NCBI RefSeq assembly: GCF_021739485.1
Contig: NZ_JAJFNK010000049.1
Coordinates: 1 to 36,388, forward strand
Source: Alicyclobacillus tolerans
GTDB taxonomy: Bacteria > Bacillota > Bacilli > Alicyclobacillales > Alicyclobacillaceae
Direction: 5' to 3'
Length of the DNA: 36,388 bases
Shown here: positions 23,560 through 33,110 of the stretch, one piece after another
How positions within the stretch are numbered: position 1 is the first letter of the stretch
Layout of the letters: each line of letters opens with the position of its first letter
Translations under genes and position numbers: made by a program
Notes under the pieces: model-generated
The model's input: the letters and a program-made list of their open reading frames with translations, nothing else
Told to the model about the DNA's origin: nothing
The model's database searches: none

Positions 23560-24610
23560 AAACACCGGAATCGGAAGATATATATCAAATTTAGTCGACG
23601 GTTTATCTCTTTGCCCAGACATAACACCGTTGGTTTTGCTACAAAATTCCGAGTCTCCATTTAAAGTAATGCAGGGTCATCTCCAACATGTTGAGTTGAA
23701 ATCTCGAATTTTTACTATTAGGGAGCAGTTTGAACTGAGAAACGTTTTGAAGAAGACCAACCCTAATGTCGTCCATAGTCCTCAATTCAACGCCCCAGTG
23801 GCTACTGACCTACCTCTTGTGGTCACTATTCATGATTTAGCATATGACCGTTTTCCTGAAGAGTTCCCTAGTTACAAGGCCTTTCTATACTATAGAGCAA
23901 TGATGAAATGGGTAACAAAGAAAGCTCGATCAATTATTACAGTATCTAACAGCAGCAAGGTGGACCTAATGAATTACTATCGTGTTCCGGAATCTAAAAT
24001 TCATGTCATCTATCACGGGAATCCTGCGCTACGTAGCGGTGGAAATGATTTGTACGTTAACTCGGATACAGGTAGTGATACCCGTTATTTTCTGTATGTT
24101 GGTATGAATAGACCGAGAAAGAATTTGCGTCGACTGATTGATGCTTTCGAAGCCACGGTAGATAGAACAAACCATCTCTTGCTGACAGTTGGGACGGAGA
24201 GCACTGATTATTATGACATACGGGGGGACGTTGAACGCCGTGGACTAGAGGACAAAGTTAAATTCCTGGGGCGTCTATCCGACCAGCGTTTGATGAAAAT
24301 TTATGAGGGAGCTACCGCCGTGGTGTTTCCATCTATCTATGAAGGTTTTGGATTTCCAGTATTAGAGGCGATGTCGCGGGGTGTCCCTGTTGTTTGTTCT
24401 AACACGTCATCTTTGCCTGAGATTGTAGGGGAGGCTGCCCTCACCTTCAATCCCTACAACACAAATGATATGGCGGAGGCTTTGTTAGAAATCAGTTCTA
24501 ACCAGCAACTTAGGTCCACGCTGTCCTTATCTGGTTTAAACCGTGTTCCGATGTTTGATTGGACGCGGTCGATAGCAGAGCATATAGCTGTATACGAGTC
24601 AGTAATCTAG
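23528..24610 (+). CDS. GT4-family glycosyltransferase
   Basis: A 360-residue GT-B glycosyltransferase. N-terminal MKIAVDVRMARNTGIGRYIS and VVTIHDLAYDRFPEEFPSY are typical of the GT4 subgroup that includes mannosyl- and rhamnosyltransferases of antigen loci; the sugar-nucleotide motif is YEGFGFPVLEAMSRGVPVVC followed by SSLPEIVGEAAL. The start at 23528 lies inside the end of the polymerase gene (CTGGTGGTGCC upstream); the frame continues upstream to 23492 but the extra residues are not family-like. Cytoplasmic, adds one sugar to the lipid-linked unit. Donor unknown. Confidence 0.85.
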   Translation: MKIAVDVRMARNTGIGRYISNLVDGLSLCPDITPLVLLQNSESPFKVMQGHLQHVELKSRIFTIREQFELRNVLKKTNPNVVHSPQFNAPVATDLPLVVTIHDLAYDRFPEEFPSYKAFLYYRAMMKWVTKKARSIITVSNSSKVDLMNYYRVPESKIHVIYHGNPALRSGGNDLYVNSDTGSDTRYFLYVGMNRPRKNLRRLIDAFEATVDRTNHLLLTVGTESTDYYDIRGDVERRGLEDKVKFLGRLSDQRLMKIYEGATAVVFPSIYEGFGFPVLEAMSRGVPVVCSNTSSLPEIVGEAALTFNPYNTNDMAEALLEISSNQQLRSTLSLSGLNRVPMFDWTRSIAEHIAVYESVI

Positions 24611-24621
24611 GGGGGATTGCT

Positions 24622-25737
24622 TTGAAAGTGCTTCAGATAAACAAGTTGTTTTATCCCCATATCGGCGGCGTGGAAAAGGTCGTTCTTGATGTGGCTCAGG
24701 AGTTACAAAATTCGGTGAACATGTCTGTTCTGGTGACTGGCTCCAATCGGAGAGTTCAAACAGAGTACCTTGATAATATAAGAATAATTCGAACACCCTC
24801 ATTGGGTACATATTTCTCTATGCCAGTATCACCAACCTTCCCTTTCTGGCTACGTAAATTCGGGAAAGAAGTTGATATACTTCATTTCCACTATCCATTC
24901 CCGTTGGGAGATGTATCCTATTTATTGTCTGGCCTGTCACAGCAACGAATCGTATTGACTTGGCATAGTGACATAGTCAAGCAACTTAAGTTGATGGGGG
25001 TTTATCGGCCGTTATTACATAAGTTTCTTTCAAAAGTCGATAAAATAGTGGTTACATCACCCAATCTCCTTCATAGTTCGAATGAGTTGGCTGCCTATAA
25101 AGACAAGTGCGAAGTAGTTCCTCTTGGGATCGATGTGAATCAATTAGTTGACCATGTTGATGAAGCACGGGTGAGGGAGTTAGAAAGTCAATTCGAAGGG
25201 GTGAAAATCCTGTTTGTTGGTCGACTTGTATATTATAAGGGCGTAGAGTATCTCATTAGGGCAGTTAAAGGTTTATCACAATTCCATCTTATCATCGTTG
25301 GTGATGGACCTCTGAGGCAATCATTGATGCAGTTGGCGACTGATCTTGATGTTGCTCAAAGAGTCACATTCTGGGGAAGAGCTTCTGAAGATGATTTAAG
25401 AGCATTCTATCAAGCCTGTGATATTTTTGTTCTTCCGTCGGTAGAAAGTAGCGAAGCGTATGGATTAGTTCAATTGGAAGCGATGGCGTTTGGTAAGCCC
25501 GTGGTTTCCACTAATCTTCCTACTGGTGTGCCATATGTTAATTCCCATAACCACACTGGTTTTGTTAACGAACCTAGAGATGTAAACGGGCTTAGAGAAT
25601 CGCTGCGAAAGTTAGTAGAGAATCGCGAGCTATCAAGGGTTTTGGGTGAGAATGGTAAACGTAGAGTTAATGCTGTATTTAACAGAAAGGCAATGGGAGC
25701 CCGTATATTACGTATCTATGAAACTACAGTGAATTAA
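24622..25737 (+). CDS. GT4-family glycosyltransferase
   Basis: A 371-residue GT-B enzyme. YPHIGGVEKVVLDVAQEL forms the glycine-rich N-terminal loop, LFVGRLVYYKGVEYLIRAV opens the second Rossmann domain, and EAYGLVQLEAMAFGKPVVST is the E-x7-E motif. I start it at TTG 24622, 3-4 bases after a strong GGGGGGATT site and 11 bases after the previous stop; the in-frame ATG at 24559 lies within the preceding gene. Likely the second sugar-adding enzyme of the pathway. Confidence 0.87.
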   Translation: MKVLQINKLFYPHIGGVEKVVLDVAQELQNSVNMSVLVTGSNRRVQTEYLDNIRIIRTPSLGTYFSMPVSPTFPFWLRKFGKEVDILHFHYPFPLGDVSYLLSGLSQQRIVLTWHSDIVKQLKLMGVYRPLLHKFLSKVDKIVVTSPNLLHSSNELAAYKDKCEVVPLGIDVNQLVDHVDEARVRELESQFEGVKILFVGRLVYYKGVEYLIRAVKGLSQFHLIIVGDGPLRQSLMQLATDLDVAQRVTFWGRASEDDLRAFYQACDIFVLPSVESSEAYGLVQLEAMAFGKPVVSTNLPTGVPYVNSHNHTGFVNEPRDVNGLRESLRKLVENRELSRVLGENGKRRVNAVFNRKAMGARILRIYETTVN

Positions 25738-25804
25738 TCTGAGTATATGTGATTTATTTTAGCCCACATACTTTTTTAACGGATATAAAAGGAGAGTAAT
25801 TCAT

Positions 25805-26944
25805 ATGAGGATATTGTTGACTGGCGGTGCTGGATTCATCGGTAGAACATGGATAAGAGAAAATATAGATAAAAGAGACGTTGATAAGATCTACATTATC
25901 GACTCGCTATTACCGCAGGTGCATACCACGCAAGATTTTTTTATGAACAATTGCGAGGATTCTCGCATAGAATTTGTGCATTCTTCTATACAGGGATTAG
26001 ATAAGAATAGGTTAATCGATATTCTACGTGATTGCGATTCCGTTGTGCACTTAGCAAGTGACACGGGGGTAGGTCAATCGATGTACGAACTCGTACGATA
26101 CACAGAAAATAATGTAGTTGCGACTGCTGCATTGCTTGAAGCGATTCCAGTGGCGTGGGATGGGAACTTTTTAAATAAACGTCTAATCCTTTCTTCAAGC
26201 AGAGCGGTCTACGGGGAGGGCGCGTACTTTTGTGATTCTTGCAAAGGAACAGTCGATAATACTGATAGTAAGGATAAATGGGATCCGATTTGTAGCACCT
26301 GCGGTAATTGGTTAAGGCCGATACCCACACCTGTTGATACGCGAACCAATGCGAGTTCTATCTATGCAAGCACAAAATTATCACAAGAGCATATGGTTCA
26401 ACAAATTTCGAAGGCATTGGGCATTAGGTATTCCATATTGAGGTTTTTTAACGTGTTCGGACCAGGACAAGCCCTCGGAAATCCGTACACGGGCATTATG
26501 ACTACGTTCTTGCTTAGAGCGATGCAGATGAAGCCGTTATATGTATTTGAAGATGGGTGTCAAACTCGAGATTTCGTTTTCATTGACGATGTTATTGCGG
26601 CCATAACCTCGGCATTAGATTGTAATGTAAGTGGGATTTATAATATCGGAACAGGCATCGGGATATCGATTCAAGATATGGCGAGATTGGTTTCCGCTGA
26701 ATTTGACATGGGACCAGATGGTGTTCAGATCACTGGGAGACATCGAGTTGGCGACATCCGTCACTGTACTGCTGACATTACAGCAACAACCAGAGACTTG
26801 AATTGGTATCCACAATATACGGCGACGGCGGGAATGACAAAGTACATCAAGTGGTTTAAACAGCAGACCGTTAATGTAGCAGATGATAGTGAAAAAGCTT
26901 GGCAAGAACTTGTCCAAAGAGGATTGGGGAAGACGATGTTATGA
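25805..26944 (+). CDS. Probable dTDP-L-rhamnose 4-epimerase
   Basis: A 379-residue extended short-chain dehydrogenase: TGGAGFIGR, HLASDTGVGQSMYE, SSSRAVYGEGAY and YASTK (Tyr-x3-Lys). Between the active-site Ser and Tyr there is an insert with two CxxC pairs (CDSCKG and CSTCGN, about residues 141-177). In my memory the combination GVGQSMY, SSRAVYGEGAY and a cysteine insert marks dTDP-L-rhamnose 4-epimerases (WbiB type), which make dTDP-6-deoxy-L-talose. The rmlABDC genes 4-7 kb downstream would supply the substrate. The ATG has AAAGGAGAG 8 bases upstream. It overlaps the next gene by four bases (ATGA). Confidence 0.75.
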   Translation: MRILLTGGAGFIGRTWIRENIDKRDVDKIYIIDSLLPQVHTTQDFFMNNCEDSRIEFVHSSIQGLDKNRLIDILRDCDSVVHLASDTGVGQSMYELVRYTENNVVATAALLEAIPVAWDGNFLNKRLILSSSRAVYGEGAYFCDSCKGTVDNTDSKDKWDPICSTCGNWLRPIPTPVDTRTNASSIYASTKLSQEHMVQQISKALGIRYSILRFFNVFGPGQALGNPYTGIMTTFLLRAMQMKPLYVFEDGCQTRDFVFIDDVIAAITSALDCNVSGIYNIGTGIGISIQDMARLVSAEFDMGPDGVQITGRHRVGDIRHCTADITATTRDLNWYPQYTATAGMTKYIKWFKQQTVNVADDSEKAWQELVQRGLGKTML

Positions 26945-27849
26945 ACCAGAAGCATACCATCCATGTTGTTACCGTGACTTATAATGCGGAAGGATTCATA
27001 GATTTATTCTTAAGTTCGTTATTAAAACAACATATAAACGCTACCCTCGTTGTCGTAGATAATAATTCATCAGACAATACCATCGAAAAGTTGGAATCTT
27101 ATCGCTCTCAGTTTACGACGTGGGAATTAGTCATACTGCCGCAGGTGGATAATGTGGGAGTTGCGGAGGGAAATAACATTGGAATCCGTTGGTCTTTGGC
27201 TAATGGTACTGATGAAATTTTGTTAGTTAATAATGACGTTGAATTCGAAGACGGCGCGTTAGGGTTGTTATTGGATAGAATGAATCAAACAGGAAACGTC
27301 ATAGTTCCAACCATATTTTACGCTACCAACAAAAATGCGGTTTGGTACGGAGGTGGTGAAATTATCAAATGGAAAGGTCATACCGTTCACAGAGAGACTG
27401 AACTGCTGCCCTCCGTTAAGAGCGTAACCTATGCTCCCACGTGTTGCATGGCAATACCAAGTTCTGTGTTTGGCACAGTTGGCCTAATGGATCCATCTTA
27501 CTTTGTATATTTTGATGACACGGATTTTTGTGCGCGTCTTAATAAATGGGGAATTACGATAGAGGTGTTGAAGGATTCCAAAGTATACCACTATGTAAGT
27601 TCCTCAACAGGTCAAAACTCACCGTTTACAATGTATTTTGGAGAACGAAATCGACTGTATTTTATTGCAAAAAATTTACATGGTTTTTATAAATTTAGTT
27701 CAATCTTATATTATGCAACAAGTAGATTGTATAGATTGTTTGTTTATTTTGTAAAAAATCAAGGCTGGAAAAGAAAATCTCTATTTCTTGCAATACGTGA
27801 TTTTAGTGCAGGTCGAATGGGAACAGGTAGCTTCTTCTCAAGCAGATGA
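26941..27849 (+). CDS. GT2-family glycosyltransferase
   Basis: A 302-residue GT-A enzyme: VVTVTYNAEGFIDLFLSSLL, then VVDNNSSDNT, then EILLVNNDVEFEDGAL (the Asp-x-Asp-like metal site) and FVYFDDTDFCARLNKWG. This is the rhamnosyltransferase-like branch of GT2. The start at 26941 overlaps the stop of the epimerase gene, so the two are translationally coupled, and it may use the rhamnose or talose donor made nearby; that is inference from position. The C-terminal 60 residues are basic and aromatic, probably membrane-associated. Confidence 0.87.
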   Translation: MNQKHTIHVVTVTYNAEGFIDLFLSSLLKQHINATLVVVDNNSSDNTIEKLESYRSQFTTWELVILPQVDNVGVAEGNNIGIRWSLANGTDEILLVNNDVEFEDGALGLLLDRMNQTGNVIVPTIFYATNKNAVWYGGGEIIKWKGHTVHRETELLPSVKSVTYAPTCCMAIPSSVFGTVGLMDPSYFVYFDDTDFCARLNKWGITIEVLKDSKVYHYVSSSTGQNSPFTMYFGERNRLYFIAKNLHGFYKFSSILYYATSRLYRLFVYFVKNQGWKRKSLFLAIRDFSAGRMGTGSFFSSR

Positions 27850-28079
27850 AAGACATTTGGAGGAGTGAAATACATTGGCTGACGAAAAATAAGGGAATCC
27901 TCATAATTTTGTTTATCCTGATGTAGCGCAGGTTGGAAGTTAGGCTTTCCCTACTAGATTATAGTATATGTTCTTGTTGTGAAAATTAAGGATATTAGGG
28001 TACTCAATAGATGTGAAGAGAACGAAAATTTGTTCCCTTTTCACACCTCTTTCTGGAGTCTACATATAAGGATGTGTGA

Positions 28080-28637
28080 GTGTTGTTTGGGCGTCCCATG
28101 AATGACTACAAGATATTTGTCTTGAAACACTTGCAATTTATCATGCTCAGAAGTTTTGAGTCATTTCCCAAAGGAAGCGTATTGGAACCACCATTCCTTG
28201 TTCGGAATCCAGTGGGCATTTCCATAGGCAGAAATGTTCTAATTAGAAAAAATGCACGGTTTGAGATTATTAATGAATACGCCGGAGTAAAATACAATGG
28301 AAAGTTAGATATTGGTGATGGGACGATAATTGAGAATGATGTTCATATTGTGGCTGCTAGCGAAGTTGTAATTGGTGATAAGGTTTTGATTGCCCCAAGG
28401 GTGACGATAGTTGATTCTGATCACGGATTTGAGGAGACGTCTAAGCCAATAATGGATCAACCACTCAAATTGGGAACAGTTTCTATTGGTGATGGTACAT
28501 GGATAGGAACTGGAGCTACTATTTTGAAAGGGACCATCATAGGTAAAAACTGCGTAATAGGTGCAGGAGCTATAGTAAAGGGAATCATTCCTGATTTTTC
28601 AGTTGTTGTAGGTATGCTGGCCACAAGGAAATTATAA
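28080..28637 (+). CDS. Hexapeptide-repeat O-acyltransferase
   Basis: A 185-residue left-handed beta-helix protein. Hexapeptide turns run from about residue 45 to the end (VGISIGRNVLIRK, IGDGTIIENDVHIV, IGDKVLIAPRVTI, IGDGTWIGTGATIL, IGKNCVIGAGAIV), with the catalytic-type His in DSDHGFEE. It resembles WcaF/NodL-type acetyltransferases that decorate sugars with acetyl from acetyl-CoA. The GTG at 28080 has AAGGATG about 7 bases upstream. It is separated from the GT2 gene by 230 bases with a weak imperfect hairpin (28013-28046), so it may have its own transcript start. Confidence 0.85.
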   Translation: MLFGRPMNDYKIFVLKHLQFIMLRSFESFPKGSVLEPPFLVRNPVGISIGRNVLIRKNARFEIINEYAGVKYNGKLDIGDGTIIENDVHIVAASEVVIGDKVLIAPRVTIVDSDHGFEETSKPIMDQPLKLGTVSIGDGTWIGTGATILKGTIIGKNCVIGAGAIVKGIIPDFSVVVGMLATRKL

Positions 28638-28655
28638 ATAAAGGCGGAAGGTTTA

Positions 28656-30095
28656 ATGTCGAAGGATCTTAAATCCCTAGCTTACACAGGTGGGGAAATT
28701 TTATCACGAGTTGGGAAGTTCCTTGGCAATATCCTGATCGCTCGTGCAATCGGAGCAAGTGGTTATGGGCTAATTTCCTTTGCATCGGTATTGTCTCAAT
28801 ATGTGAATTTTATGGACGTTGGTATCGTTTCAACAGCCATGTCAAATAACTCCGATTCTGGGTTGTCGAACAGGTACTATAATGATATACAATCAGTTCG
28901 TATAAGAGTGGCGATCGTTGGCGCCCTTTTGTATTTAGGGATGGGTATATTAGTTATAAAGAACCCAACATCGCGCTTAGTAATGGTAGTTTATTCATTT
29001 GTGGTCATTATATCTGCATTAAATGGATCTTGGGTTTTAACTGCCACTCACCATGCCAATTACACAGGATTAACGAGAGTATTCGATGGCGGAGCATATT
29101 TGGTTTTCGCAATACTGTGTTTACTTGTTCCTTCCCTTCACTTACCACAAATTGCAACTTTGTCAGTGTTGTTTGGGGTTCTTGCTGCTACCTTATTTTC
29201 GAAATGGATAATACGACCATATTTGCTTTCGGCAGAGGTGACACGGTTAAGGGCAGGAGGGGTTCTCCGTGCTTCATTACCGCTCGGACTATCAATGCTC
29301 CTTATTAACGCATACAATACAATTGATACAATTATCCTGCAAATATATTGGGGTAGTTCCACCGTGGGCAACTATTCTGCGGCATATCGTATGGTTCAAT
29401 TCGTTATCGCGGCTGGAACAACATTTGCACAGTCTCTAATACCATATTTCGCAACCTTGTTTAGTTCCAACGACAAAATAACTGTCAAGATTTTAGGAAG
29501 CAAATATATAAACATGACTCTTTATGTAGGCATCTTAGTTTGTCTTACAGTATTCGACTTGCGCAATTTAGTTTCGTCCTTGTTTGGTACAACATTTTCT
29601 GAAGCATCATTGGCTCTTTCCATATTAATATGGTCCGCACCAATTGTAATATTATACAGTATTATCAACTCTATTCTAATAGCTTTTAAAAAAAACAAAT
29701 ACATAGTAAATGTAGCGATTATAGGATTTTTATTTGACTCTTTGCTGAGTTTTATATTAATACCCCACTTCAGTATTGTAGGCGCAGGAATTGCTACTAT
29801 TATTTGTGAAATTTCCGTACTAGTCGTAGAGTTATGGATGGTAGGTAGAATGTTGAGAGGTTTTGGGCCATGGAACATACATGTTATCAGACTTGGGAGT
29901 GTTGGAGCCATTTCAGAGGCACTATACTTCGCGGTGCATTCTTATTTAGGCACTTGGTTCAGTATACCAATCCTTTGGATTTTTTACATTTTGATTACTT
30001 TATGGTTCATGCCATCCATTAGGCTTAAGATAAGGGAAGTTCTTTATATGATTAAATCAGTAAATACTAAAAAGGAGTTTGACGGGGGACGATAA
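28656..30095 (+). CDS. Wzx-type polysaccharide flippase
   Basis: A 479-residue membrane protein of the MOP/RfbX class with about 12-14 helices. The start, MSKDLKSLAYTGGEILSRVG, and ILIARAIGASGYGLISFASV are typical of Wzx family N-termini. It turns the lipid-linked repeat unit across the membrane for the Wzy polymerase. AAAGGCGGAAGG lies just before the ATG, 18 bases after the acyltransferase stop. Strongly AT-rich like the polymerase. It ends 350 bases before the rml genes. Confidence 0.88.
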   Translation: MSKDLKSLAYTGGEILSRVGKFLGNILIARAIGASGYGLISFASVLSQYVNFMDVGIVSTAMSNNSDSGLSNRYYNDIQSVRIRVAIVGALLYLGMGILVIKNPTSRLVMVVYSFVVIISALNGSWVLTATHHANYTGLTRVFDGGAYLVFAILCLLVPSLHLPQIATLSVLFGVLAATLFSKWIIRPYLLSAEVTRLRAGGVLRASLPLGLSMLLINAYNTIDTIILQIYWGSSTVGNYSAAYRMVQFVIAAGTTFAQSLIPYFATLFSSNDKITVKILGSKYINMTLYVGILVCLTVFDLRNLVSSLFGTTFSEASLALSILIWSAPIVILYSIINSILIAFKKNKYIVNVAIIGFLFDSLLSFILIPHFSIVGAGIATIICEISVLVVELWMVGRMLRGFGPWNIHVIRLGSVGAISEALYFAVHSYLGTWFSIPILWIFYILITLWFMPSIRLKIREVLYMIKSVNTKKEFDGGR

Positions 30096-30450
30096 TCCAT
30101 TTATTTCTAGAGTTTACCTAGCTCAAAGGCTACCAATTCGTGAAAAGTCGAAAAGTATTGTAGCAAGGGATTATGAAGTATTGTCTAATTGTGTAACCTG
30201 TTCGTTGGGAATAGGCGAAACACACTGATTTGGAATGTTCTTGACCTAGGGCCTCCCCGTACCCTGATTGCTTTGTGTTAACGTGGGATCGGGTGAATCT
30301 TGTGCTGATTGTTCCAAAAGCACAAGTTGGGTGGAGGTACAGTAAAACGCTGATGGGTTAATAGACGGGGTTTTGGTCAGATAACCATCGGTGATGAACA
30401 AGAGAGTGTGCTAGGAGTTATCTTTGCACCAATAATGAGGGGGAGACTTG
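30096..30450. other. Intergenic region before rmlA
   Basis: No gene. A perfect 8-bp hairpin, CTTGTGCT (30299-30306) with AGCACAAG (30319-30326), lies 125 bases before rmlA, without a following T tract. The stretch probably carries a separate promoter for the rml operon, but I cannot point to it with confidence. Confidence 0.35.
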
Positions 30451-31194
30451 ATGAAAGGTGTTATCCTAGCGGGAGGGACTGGTTCCCGACTGTATCCACT
30501 TACAAAAATTACAAATAAACATCTGCTTCCTGTTGGGAAATATCCGATGATTTTTCACACCATTTATAAGTTCCTTCAGGCAGACATCCGCGATATCCTC
30601 GTGGTAACTGGAAAAGAACACATGGGGGATGTAGTTAGCTTACTTGGTAGTGGACACGATTTCAGTGCTGAATTTACATATCGCGTGCAAGATGAAGCGG
30701 GAGGCATCGCGCAGGCACTTGGCCTTGCGGAGGACTTTGTAGGGAAAGATCAGGTGGCGGTCATGCTTGGTGACAACGTATTCAGTAATGACATCAGCGA
30801 CTGTGTTGACCGATTCAAGCACCAACGTCGTGGAGCGAGAATACTTATCAAGGAAGTTGATGATCCGGAACGCTATGGTGTGCCCGAACTGGAAGGGGAA
30901 CAGATCTTGAGTATTGAAGAAAAACCAGTTCAGCCTAAGAGTTCCTTTGCAGTAACGGGCATCTATATGTACGACAGTGATGTGTTTAGTATCATCCGCA
31001 CATTGAGACCGTCGGGTCGCGGTGAATTGGAGATCACGGACGTTAACAATGCTTATCTAAAGCGTGGAGAGTTGACGTATGATATTCTGGATGGTTGGTG
31101 GACCGATGCTGGCACACACAAATCGCTAGCACGCGCAAACGAATTGGCTCAATCCCTCTATTACGGTCCTCCATATGACAACGGAACCATGTAA
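30451..31194 (+). CDS. rmlA: Glucose-1-phosphate thymidylyltransferase
   Basis: A 247-residue nucleotidyltransferase that makes dTDP-glucose from Glc-1-P and dTTP, first step to dTDP-L-rhamnose. LAGGTGSRLYPLTKITNKHL is the nucleotide-binding signature, with QDEAGGIAQALGLAED and LGDNVF further on and WWTDAGTHKSLARAN near the end. It is of the short form; long RmlA enzymes have about 290 residues with an extra C-terminal part. I start it at ATG 30451 with GAGGGGGAGA upstream, rather than the TTG one codon earlier. Confidence 0.93.
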   Translation: MKGVILAGGTGSRLYPLTKITNKHLLPVGKYPMIFHTIYKFLQADIRDILVVTGKEHMGDVVSLLGSGHDFSAEFTYRVQDEAGGIAQALGLAEDFVGKDQVAVMLGDNVFSNDISDCVDRFKHQRRGARILIKEVDDPERYGVPELEGEQILSIEEKPVQPKSSFAVTGIYMYDSDVFSIIRTLRPSGRGELEITDVNNAYLKRGELTYDILDGWWTDAGTHKSLARANELAQSLYYGPPYDNGTM

Positions 31195-31239
31195 GGAAGA
31201 GATACCACTATCGAAATCTAAGGCCATATGAGGTGAATA

Positions 31240-32271
31240 ATGAAACTTTTAGTTACGGGCGGAGCCGGTTTTATTGCAAGCAATTTTATCCGGTATTTGC
31301 GGCATCAGCATCCGGAAGATACGATCGTCAATCTGGATGTTCTTACGTATGCCGGTAATTTAAATAGCCTAACCGACATTGAGGCTAGTAGCGATCACTA
31401 CTCCTTCGTTAAAGCCGACATCACTAACACCGAAGATATACACAGCGTTATGCGCGGTGGCGTAGATGTTATGGTTAATTTTGCTGCAGAGTCCCACGTG
31501 GATCGTAGCATTCTCGACCCGGTTGTCTTTGTGAGAACTAATGTGCTGGGTACCCAAGTTCTTTTGGACGTTGCGCGTCACTATGGTGTTAAAAAATTCG
31601 TGCAGGTCTCCACCGATGAAGTCTACGGTACGCTTGATTTACACAGTCCGGCATTCACTGAAACGACTCCATTGCAGCCGAATAGCCCATATTCAGCGAG
31701 TAAAGCAGCTGCGGATTTACTGGTACGTGCGTATCACGAGACGTTCGGCCTTTCGGTGAACATCACACGGTGTTCAAATAACTATGGTCCGTATCAGTTC
31801 CCAGAGAAACTGATTCCACTGATGATTATCAATGCACTAGAGGACAAGCCGCTTCCGATTTACGGTGATGGACTTCAGATCCGTGATTGGTTGCATGTAA
31901 GTGATCACTGTGCGGGCATTGATCTAGTTATTCGCCAGGGTAGAAATGGAGAGGCATATAATATCGGTGGGCAAAACGAGAGGACGAACCTAGATATTGT
32001 TCGAACTGTTCTAAAGGCCCTTGGTAAGTCTGAGTCCCTTATTCAACATGTGGAAGATCGGCCTGGACATGATCGTCGCTACGCTATCGACGCAACGAAG
32101 ATTGAAACGGAGTTGGGCTGGTTACCGCAGTACACGTTTGATCGAGGAATCCAGGAAACCATTGAGTGGTATCTCGGACATCGTTCGTGGTGGGAATCTG
32201 TGAGGTCGGGTAAGTATCGGGAGTATTACGACCGTCAGTACGGATCGCGTTTGGAGTCGATGCGTACATGA
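31240..32271 (+). CDS. rmlB: dTDP-glucose 4,6-dehydratase
   Basis: A 343-residue NAD-dependent dehydratase, second step of dTDP-L-rhamnose synthesis. TGGAGFIASNFIRY binds NAD, NFAAESHVDRSI and STDEVYGTL carry catalytic Thr-Asp-Glu, and YSASKAA gives the Tyr-x3-Lys pair; NNYGPYQFPEKLIP is typical of RmlB. AGGTGAAT precedes the ATG. Its stop overlaps the rmlD start by four bases. Confidence 0.95.
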   Translation: MKLLVTGGAGFIASNFIRYLRHQHPEDTIVNLDVLTYAGNLNSLTDIEASSDHYSFVKADITNTEDIHSVMRGGVDVMVNFAAESHVDRSILDPVVFVRTNVLGTQVLLDVARHYGVKKFVQVSTDEVYGTLDLHSPAFTETTPLQPNSPYSASKAAADLLVRAYHETFGLSVNITRCSNNYGPYQFPEKLIPLMIINALEDKPLPIYGDGLQIRDWLHVSDHCAGIDLVIRQGRNGEAYNIGGQNERTNLDIVRTVLKALGKSESLIQHVEDRPGHDRRYAIDATKIETELGWLPQYTFDRGIQETIEWYLGHRSWWESVRSGKYREYYDRQYGSRLESMRT

Positions 32272-33110
32272 AAATTCTGATAACTGGAGCAAAGGGGCAA
32301 CTGGGGACAGAGTTGATCCGTTTACAGGTACCGGGAATTGAACTGATTGGCGTTGGGCGGTCCGAGATGGACGTTACGGATGAAACCCTAGTTCGGAGTC
32401 TAGTGCATGACATGAAGCCCGACGCTATTATTCATACGGCTGCGTATACTGCCGTTGATATGGCAGAATCTCATCCGGATGACGCATATCGGATTAATGT
32501 GATGGGCACTCGCAACGTGGCAGTTGCGGCAGAAGAAGTTGGCGCACGGTTGTGCTACACAAGCACGGACTATGTATTTGACGGGACTGTGTCCGTTCCA
32601 TATGACGAATATGACAACACCAATCCCCAGACGGTATATGGGAAGACGAAGCGCGCGGGTGAAATGTTGGTCCAAGGGTTATGCTCACGCTGGTTCATTG
32701 TACGGACGTCTTGGGTGTACGGGGCACATGGCTCAAACTTTGTGAAGACGATGCTGACGAGGTCAAAGGAACTGACAAAAATGCGAGTCGTTCAAGATCA
32801 GATTGGGTCCCCCACTTACACCAAAGATTTGGCAGATCTATTGCTGAATTTAGTGTCCACGAATAAATACGGCATCTATCATGCGTCGAATACAGGCCAG
32901 TGTTCTTGGTACGAGTTTGCCCGTGCAATCTTCAACGACGCGGGAATTCAAACGCCGTTAGAACCCTGCACTACAGATGAATTTCCACGCCCTGCTCCGC
33001 GGCCACAGTATTCTGTACTCGGTCACACAGCTTTACGTGCAAATGGATTTACATTGTTACGGCCTTGGCGTCAGGCATTGTCGAAATTTCTGGAGGAGAT
33101 ACGGGAATGA
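32268..33110 (+). CDS. rmlD: dTDP-4-dehydrorhamnose reductase
   Basis: A 280-residue reductase, last step to dTDP-L-rhamnose. ITGAKGQLGTELIRL binds NADPH, HTAAYTAVDMAESHPDDAY, STDYVFDG and YGKTKRAGE are diagnostic, and VVQDQIGSPTYTKDLADL lies in the substrate domain. The order rmlA-B-D-C puts it before the epimerase that makes its substrate. Start and stop both overlap neighbours by four bases, so rmlB-rmlD-rmlC are coupled. Confidence 0.95.
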   Translation: MKILITGAKGQLGTELIRLQVPGIELIGVGRSEMDVTDETLVRSLVHDMKPDAIIHTAAYTAVDMAESHPDDAYRINVMGTRNVAVAAEEVGARLCYTSTDYVFDGTVSVPYDEYDNTNPQTVYGKTKRAGEMLVQGLCSRWFIVRTSWVYGAHGSNFVKTMLTRSKELTKMRVVQDQIGSPTYTKDLADLLLNLVSTNKYGIYHASNTGQCSWYEFARAIFNDAGIQTPLEPCTTDEFPRPAPRPQYSVLGHTALRANGFTLLRPWRQALSKFLEEIRE

